Assembly (NCBI GenBank): GCA_031268685.1
Contig: JAIRWW010000103.1
Location: 1 to 10,037 of the forward strand
DNA from: Azoarcus sp.
GTDB lineage: Bacteria; Pseudomonadota; Gammaproteobacteria; Burkholderiales; Rhodocyclaceae
Direction: 5' to 3'
Length of the DNA: 10,037 bases
In this document: piece by piece, positions 5,948-10,037 of the stretch
Layout of the letters: each line of letters begins with the position of its first letter
Numbering within the stretch: the stretch's first letter is position 1
Position numbers and translations under genes: made by a program
Notes under the pieces: model-generated
Database searches by the model: none
The model's input: only the letters and a program-made list of their open reading frames with translations
Told to the model about the DNA's origin: nothing

Positions 5948-6995
5948 TTTGCGATATGCCTTTTATCCATGCCATGGTTCGTGCAATGGCTTCGTCGATT
6001 TCGATTTCAACTTTCAGATCTAGTTCTTCCCGCGCCCGGCGAATGTCGGGGACATAGCGCGGCGGCGGGGCGGGGCGGGGCGGATCGCGCACAAGGATGG
6101 GGTGAGCAATTCCCGATATTTCCTTGATGCGCGAGGCAAGCCCGGCAATCGAAAGCATTTCGCCGGAGCCGACGTTGTAGGGGCGGGCGGGTTTTCCGTT
6201 GAGCAGGATGCTCAATAGCCAGACGATGAGATCGGCCATGTGCAGCCAGGAGCGCATCGCGCGCCCGTCGCTGTTGACGCGGATGGGGCCGCCGTTGGCT
6301 GCGTCGCGCAGGAAGTTTCCCGCCGCGAAGTGCGCGTCGGAGGGCAGTTGCGGGCCGATGAAGGCGAAGCAGCGGGCGATGGCGCAGGGGATGCCTTGCT
6401 GTGTGGCGATGTTGCAAAGTTGTTCCGCTATGCGTTTGCCTTCTCCGTAGGCAGAAGCCGGGCCGGGCGGGCAGGGCGCATGCGGGTGGGTTTCTGGAAT
6501 CCGCGGCAATTCCGGCGCTTGTATGCCATAGACCGCGCCGGAACTCACCAGCAGCAGGCGCTTGCATTGCGATTGGGCGGCGAATTGCAGTACGCGCCGG
6601 GCGCCGCCGCTCAGGGTGTCCAGCATTTCCGGGGCGGGGATGGGGCGCGAAGATGTTGCTGCGGCATGAATGATGTGGCTGAATTCGCCGGGCGGAAAGC
6701 TGAATGTCCGCACGTCGCCTTCCAGCCAGCCGAATATTGGCTTGGCGGCCAGATGCGGCGCTTTCAGGGCAAATGCGCCGCGATCGCGGGTCAGGATCGT
6801 GGCTTTGAGATCGCAGCCGGTGCGCGCGACTGCATGTGCCAGGGTTTCCAGCAGCCAGATGCCGAAGAAGCCGGTGCCGCCGGTGATGAAAAGGCGCGCG
6901 CCGTCGAGGGCGGGCCATAGTTGCTGCGTATGCCGCAGGATGTGTTCGAGATCGGCGGCGGGAAGCGGGGCGAGGGGTATGGGGTGTTCGGCCAT
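5928..6995 (-). CDS. Extended SDR, NAD(P)-dependent nucleotide-sugar reductase/epimerase
   Basis: A 355-residue extended short-chain dehydrogenase. The cofactor loop GGTGFFG is at 39-45, followed by SSGAVYG (151-157) and the catalytic pair Y183-x3-K187 (SAYGEGK). A late RPYNVGSGE segment is typical of nucleotide-sugar epimerases. An N-terminal extension of about 32 residues precedes the first beta strand. In ddh clusters this position is held by the 4-keto reductases that finish the sugar (abequose, paratose or tyvelose synthases, or YerF after YerE), so a CDP-sugar 4-ketoreductase or a reductase of the branched intermediate is the likeliest role. Sequence alone cannot separate reductase from epimerase. 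The start at 6995 is 18 bases after the ddhC stop. The upstream CCGGA is a weak ribosome binding site at best, and the last 20 bases overlap the methyltransferase gene. Confidence 0.83.
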   Translation of the reverse strand: MAEHPIPLAPLPAADLEHILRHTQQLWPALDGARLFITGGTGFFGIWLLETLAHAVARTGCDLKATILTRDRGAFALKAPHLAAKPIFGWLEGDVRTFSFPPGEFSHIIHAAATSSRPIPAPEMLDTLSGGARRVLQFAAQSQCKRLLLVSSGAVYGIQAPELPRIPETHPHAPCPPGPASAYGEGKRIAEQLCNIATQQGIPCAIARCFAFIGPQLPSDAHFAAGNFLRDAANGGPIRVNSDGRAMRSWLHMADLIVWLLSILLNGKPARPYNVGSGEMLSIAGLASRIKEISGIAHPILVRDPPRPAPPPRYVPDIRRAREELDLKVEIEIDEAIARTMAWIKGISQNAYCAY

Positions 6996-7013
6996 TGTCC
7001 GGTTCTGGCGGGA

Positions 7014-8336
7014 TCAGATTGCCGATTTGAAGAATTCGCGCAGGCAGTGCGCCGAGTAATCCAGCATTTCTTTGCTCAGCCCCGGATAGATGCCGATCCA
7101 GAGGCTGTCGTTCATGATGCGATCCGCGCCCGAAAGCGTGCCGGAGATACGGTGTTCGCGGCCTTGCATATAGGGTTGGCGGGTGATGTTGCCAGCAAAG
7201 AGAAGGCGCACGCCAATTTTGTGCTGGTCGAGGTGGCGGATGAGGTCGATGCGCCGCGCTGTGGTTCCGGGTTTTAGTGTGAGCGGAAAGCCGAACCAGG
7301 CGGGGTCGCTTTCCGGCGTGGCTTGCGGCAGCAGCAGGAAGTCTTCCGTGCCGGCGAGGGCGCGCGAAAGGATGGTGAAGTTTTTTTTCCGCGCCGCGAT
7401 GAAGCTGTCCAGCCGTTCGAGTTGCGCCAGCCCTAAGGCGGCTTGTATGTCGGTGATCTTGAGGTTGTAGCCGGTGTGGGAGTAGACGTATTTGTGGTCG
7501 TAGCCCATGGGGAGGTTTTCCCATTGCTGCTGAAAGCGCTGGCCGCAGCTGTTGTCCCGCCCCGGCTCGCAGCGGCAGTCGCGCCCCCAGTCGCGCAGGG
7601 ATTCGGCGGCGCGTTTCAGCAGGGGATCGTTTGTGAAGACCGCGCCGCCTTCGCCCATGGTGATGTGGTGCGCCGGGTAGAAGGAAAATGTGGCGATGTG
7701 GCCGAATGTGCCCGTTTTTTTGCCGCGATAGGTGGAACCCAGGGCATCGCAGCAGTCTTCGATCAGCCAGAGGGAGCGCTTGTTCGCGATGGCGCGGATT
7801 TCTTCTGCCGCGAAAGGGTTGCCCAGTGTGTGCGCCAGTACGATGGCGCGGGTTTTGGGGGTGATGGCGGCTTCGATTGTTTCGGGCAAGGGGTTGTAGC
7901 CCGGCGGTTCGGAGTCGATGAATACGGGAATCAGGCGGTTTTGCAGGATGGGGTTGACCGTGGTCGGGAATGCGGCGGCGGCGGTGATGACTTCGTCGCC
8001 CGGTTTCAGGGCGCGCTCTTGCAGAAGCGGCGAGCACAGGGCGGAGACGGCCAGCAGGTTGGCCGAGGAGCCGGAATTGCAACTGAGCGCGAGACCTGTG
8101 CCCAGGAAGCGGGCCAGCTTGCTCTCGAAGGCGGCATTGAAGCGCCCTGTGGTGAGCCAGCCGTCCAGTACGGCATCTACTGCGTATTCCAGTTCCTGCG
8201 CGCCCAGGACTTTGCCGGACGGGGGGACGGGGGTTTCGCCCGGCGCAAAGCTTGGCGTATCGGCGAGGTTTTCTGCGTAGTCGCGGACGAGTTGCAGTAT
8301 GCGGGCGCGCAGCCGGGTGGAATGGTGCGATGTCAT
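7014..8336 (-). CDS. ddhC (rfbH): CDP-4-keto-6-deoxy-D-glucose 3-dehydrase (E1)
   Basis: A PMP- and [2Fe-2S]-dependent enzyme that, with a reductase (E3, ddhD), removes the C3 hydroxyl of CDP-4-keto-6-deoxyglucose. The 440-residue length matches RfbH proteins. The aminotransferase fold is evident, and the usual PLP lysine is replaced by histidine in YPAHHITMGEGG (H223 by alignment), the hallmark that blocks transamination. The family's iron-sulfur ligands fit the C-x57-C-x-C-x7-C spacing: C196 (DCCDALG), C254, C256 and C264 (DCRCEPGRDNSC). The frame stays open well upstream, but ATG 8336 overlaps the ddhB stop as ATGA and gives the family N-terminus, so I chose it. The ddhD reductase it needs is not in the window and must come from upstream or elsewhere in the genome. 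Confidence 0.96.
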   Translation of the reverse strand: MTSHHSTRLRARILQLVRDYAENLADTPSFAPGETPVPPSGKVLGAQELEYAVDAVLDGWLTTGRFNAAFESKLARFLGTGLALSCNSGSSANLLAVSALCSPLLQERALKPGDEVITAAAAFPTTVNPILQNRLIPVFIDSEPPGYNPLPETIEAAITPKTRAIVLAHTLGNPFAAEEIRAIANKRSLWLIEDCCDALGSTYRGKKTGTFGHIATFSFYPAHHITMGEGGAVFTNDPLLKRAAESLRDWGRDCRCEPGRDNSCGQRFQQQWENLPMGYDHKYVYSHTGYNLKITDIQAALGLAQLERLDSFIAARKKNFTILSRALAGTEDFLLLPQATPESDPAWFGFPLTLKPGTTARRIDLIRHLDQHKIGVRLLFAGNITRQPYMQGREHRISGTLSGADRIMNDSLWIGIYPGLSKEMLDYSAHCLREFFKSAI

Positions 8337-9403
8337 GGGTGGGCGTCTTCCGCAAAGGCGGCGATTTGCCGGAGGGTGACGTCGCGCATGTTTTCGCCTT
8401 TCTGCCATGCCCGGTACCAGGCGGCGGTTTGCGCTAGCGCGGTTTCCAGCTTCCAGCAGGGCCGCCAGCCGAGTTGGGCGCGCGCTCTGGAGGCGTCCAG
8501 TTTCAGGTGATGCGCTTCGTGGGGATGGGCGCGCGCGTCGATTTCCAGGCGGATTTCTTGTGGCTTCCAGTGTTGCAATAGCCGCTCCGCGAGCCATTTC
8601 ACGGGTTTTGTTTCTTCGTCCGCCGGGCCGAAATTCCAGGCGGCGGTATGGTCGCCGCCTTCCCGATAGAGTTTTTCCGCCAGGAGAAGATAGCCATTCA
8701 GGGGGTCCAGGACGTGCTGCCAAGGGCGGATGGCTTCGGGTTTGCGCAGGCGCACGGGTTCTCCGGCGGTGATGGCGCGCAGGATGTCCGGGATCAGCCG
8801 GTCTTTTGCCCAGTCGCCGCCGCCGATGACGTTGCCGGCGCGCGCGGTGGCGAGGAAGGTTTGAGATGCCTGCGCGTTGAAGAAGGATGCGCGGTAGGCC
8901 GCCGCGACTAGTTCGGCGCAGGCTTTGCTGCTGCTGTAGGGGTCGTGGCCGCCAAGAGGGTCGTTTTCCCGGTAGCCCCATGGCCAATTCTGGTTTTCAT
9001 AGCATTTGTCGCTGGTGACGATGAGGATTGCCCGTATCGAAGCGTCGCGCCGCGCGGCTTCCAGCAGGTTGACCAGGCCCATGACGTTGACGGCGTAGGT
9101 CTGCGCCGGGTCGGCATAGGATTGGCGCACCAGCGACTGTGCGGCCAGATGCAGTACGATTTCGGGCCGCGCTTCCCGCATGGCCCGGTCGGTGGCGTCG
9201 GCATCGCGCAGATCGGCGATGATCGAGCGCATTTCCCAGTCGGGCCGGGCCAGCGCGAAAAGCGATGGGTCGGTCGGCGGCGGCAGGGCGAAGCCGGTGA
9301 CTTCCGCTCCCAGGCGGGAGAGCATGAGCGAGAGCCAGCCGCCTTTGAAGCCGGTGTGCCCGGTGAGGAGAACGCGCTTCCCCCGCCAGAAGTTCGCGCT
9401 CAT
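8333..9403 (-). CDS. ddhB (rfbG): CDP-glucose 4,6-dehydratase
   Basis: Converts CDP-D-glucose to CDP-4-keto-6-deoxy-D-glucose with bound NAD+, the second step of the CDP-3,6-dideoxyhexose pathway. This 356-residue extended SDR has the cofactor loop GHTGFKGGW (15-23), the TSDKCYEN segment (130-137) and the active-site Y156-x3-K160 in DPYSSSKACAE, all as in RfbG proteins. HLAAQSLVRQSY (85-96) is another strong family signature. ATG 9403 overlaps the ddhA stop as ATGA, and its own stop overlaps the ddhC start in the same way, so the three genes are probably translationally coupled. Confidence 0.97.
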   Translation of the reverse strand: MSANFWRGKRVLLTGHTGFKGGWLSLMLSRLGAEVTGFALPPPTDPSLFALARPDWEMRSIIADLRDADATDRAMREARPEIVLHLAAQSLVRQSYADPAQTYAVNVMGLVNLLEAARRDASIRAILIVTSDKCYENQNWPWGYRENDPLGGHDPYSSSKACAELVAAAYRASFFNAQASQTFLATARAGNVIGGGDWAKDRLIPDILRAITAGEPVRLRKPEAIRPWQHVLDPLNGYLLLAEKLYREGGDHTAAWNFGPADEETKPVKWLAERLLQHWKPQEIRLEIDARAHPHEAHHLKLDASRARAQLGWRPCWKLETALAQTAAWYRAWQKGENMRDVTLRQIAAFAEDAHP

Positions 9404-10037
9404 TGCCAGGTTTTCCAGGGGGCTTGCCCGGATTGCCAGAGATATTCCAGGTGGTTTTTGTCGCGCAGGGTATCCATTGGTTGCCAGAAGCCGTGATGCC
9501 GCCAGACGGCAAGTTGGCGACGCGCGGCCAGGGTTTTCAGGGGCGCGCCCTCCCAGGAGGTCTGGTCGTTTTCGATCAGGTCGATGACTGCGGGCGAGAG
9601 GACGAAGAAGCCTGCGTTGATGAAGTTTTCGCTGTCCGCCGGTTTTTCGTCGAAGCCGGTCGCCGTTTCGCCTTCGAGCTGCAAGGCGCCGAAACGGCCG
9701 GGTGGCATGGCGGCGGTGATGGTCGCCATGCGCCCCTGTTGCTGGTGGAAGCGGATGCTTGCGCCGATGTCGATGTCGCCCACGCCATCGCCGTAGGTGA
9801 GGCAGAAGGCTTCGCCGGGCTGGAGATAGCCTCGGATGCGCCGCAGGCGTCCGCCGGTCTGGGTGTCTGTGCCGGTATCCACAAGCGTGACTTTCCAGCG
9901 CTCGGCGTGGCGCGCATGCACTTCCATGTCGTTGCGGGAAAGGTCGAAGGTGACATCGGATGTGTGCAGGAAATAATTGGCGAAATATTCCTTGATGATG
10001 TAGCCCTTGTAGCCCAGGCAGATGATGAAGTCGTTGA
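9400..10037 (-). CDS. ddhA (rfbF): Glucose-1-phosphate cytidylyltransferase (N-terminus outside window)
   Basis: Makes CDP-glucose from CTP and glucose-1-phosphate, the first step of CDP-3,6-dideoxyhexose synthesis. The frame is open to the right edge, so 212 residues are present of the usual 257 or so; the missing part holds the N-terminal nucleotide-binding loop. Visible family landmarks are FIICLGYKGY near the edge, EYFANYFLHTSDVTFDLSRN, TLVDTGTDTQTGGRL, LTYGDGVGDID, PPGRFG, DEKP and NAGFFV. The last residues are APWKTWQ, and the TGA overlaps the ddhB ATG. The first ATG in view, near 9927, is internal because family sequence continues upstream of it. Confidence 0.96.
   Translation of the reverse strand, partial: NDFIICLGYKGYIIKEYFANYFLHTSDVTFDLSRNDMEVHARHAERWKVTLVDTGTDTQTGGRLRRIRGYLQPGEAFCLTYGDGVGDIDIGASIRFHQQQGRMATITAAMPPGRFGALQLEGETATGFDEKPADSENFINAGFFVLSPAVIDLIENDQTSWEGAPLKTLAARRQLAVWRHHGFWQPMDTLRDKNHLEYLWQSGQAPWKTWQ

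Noticed and set aside
6007..8355. A 782-codon open frame on the minus strand overlapping ddhC and the SDR gene
   Set aside because: Its translation is Arg/Pro/His-rich with no recognisable motif, while the overlapping frames give clear ddhC and SDR proteins. It is a shadow of GC-rich coding sequence.
7443..8510. A 355-codon open frame on the plus strand
   Set aside because: It lies antisense to ddhC and the end of ddhB, has no domain signature and reflects third-position GC bias.

Overview
The window is one end of a surface-polysaccharide (O-antigen or capsule type) sugar-biosynthesis cluster. All nine genes lie on the minus strand, so transcription runs from high to low coordinates. Packing is very tight, with ATGA or longer overlaps or gaps of a few to about 60 bases, which fits one operon. 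Most of the window is GC-rich (one line sampled by hand, 8041-8100, is 40/60 G+C). Gram-negative LPS-type enzymes and a short dispersed repeat known from many proteobacterial genomes suggest a GC-rich proteobacterium, perhaps a betaproteobacterium. The taxon is inferred and not proven.

Right part (10037 to 7014): glucose-1-phosphate cytidylyltransferase (ddhA/rfbF, its N-terminus outside the window), CDP-glucose 4,6-dehydratase (ddhB/rfbG) and the iron-sulfur/PMP 3-dehydrase (ddhC/rfbH). Together they make the CDP-3,6-dideoxy-4-keto-hexose precursor. The reductase partner ddhD is not in the window.

Middle part (6995 to 2842): an extended-SDR sugar reductase/epimerase, a methyltransferase with the layout of nucleotide-sugar C-methyltransferases, and an acetolactate-synthase-like thiamine diphosphate enzyme. 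The last could act like YerE of yersiniose synthesis, which adds a two-carbon branch to the CDP-4-keto-3,6-dideoxy sugar. A run of nine C at the methyltransferase/ThDP junction decides where the methyltransferase ends.

Left part (2826 to 1): a divergent NeuB-family (sialate-synthase-like) PEP aldolase with a SAF-like C-terminus, a radical SAM protein with an N-terminal Rossmann-like module, and the first 34 codons of another gene carrying the same GAGN-type module. The radical SAM gene has AT-rich coding sequence for its catalytic part and an in-frame insertion of a dispersed palindromic repeat near its 5' end, so it looks mosaic.

Taken together, the best reading is a pathway to an unusual, probably branched or chain-extended, 3,6-dideoxy sugar. 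The combination of ddhABC, C-methyltransferase, ThDP enzyme, NeuB-like aldolase and radical SAM enzyme is the most interesting aspect of the window. There is no intergenic stretch over 300 bases, and I saw no RNA gene, CRISPR, transposase, promoter or convincing rho-independent terminator.
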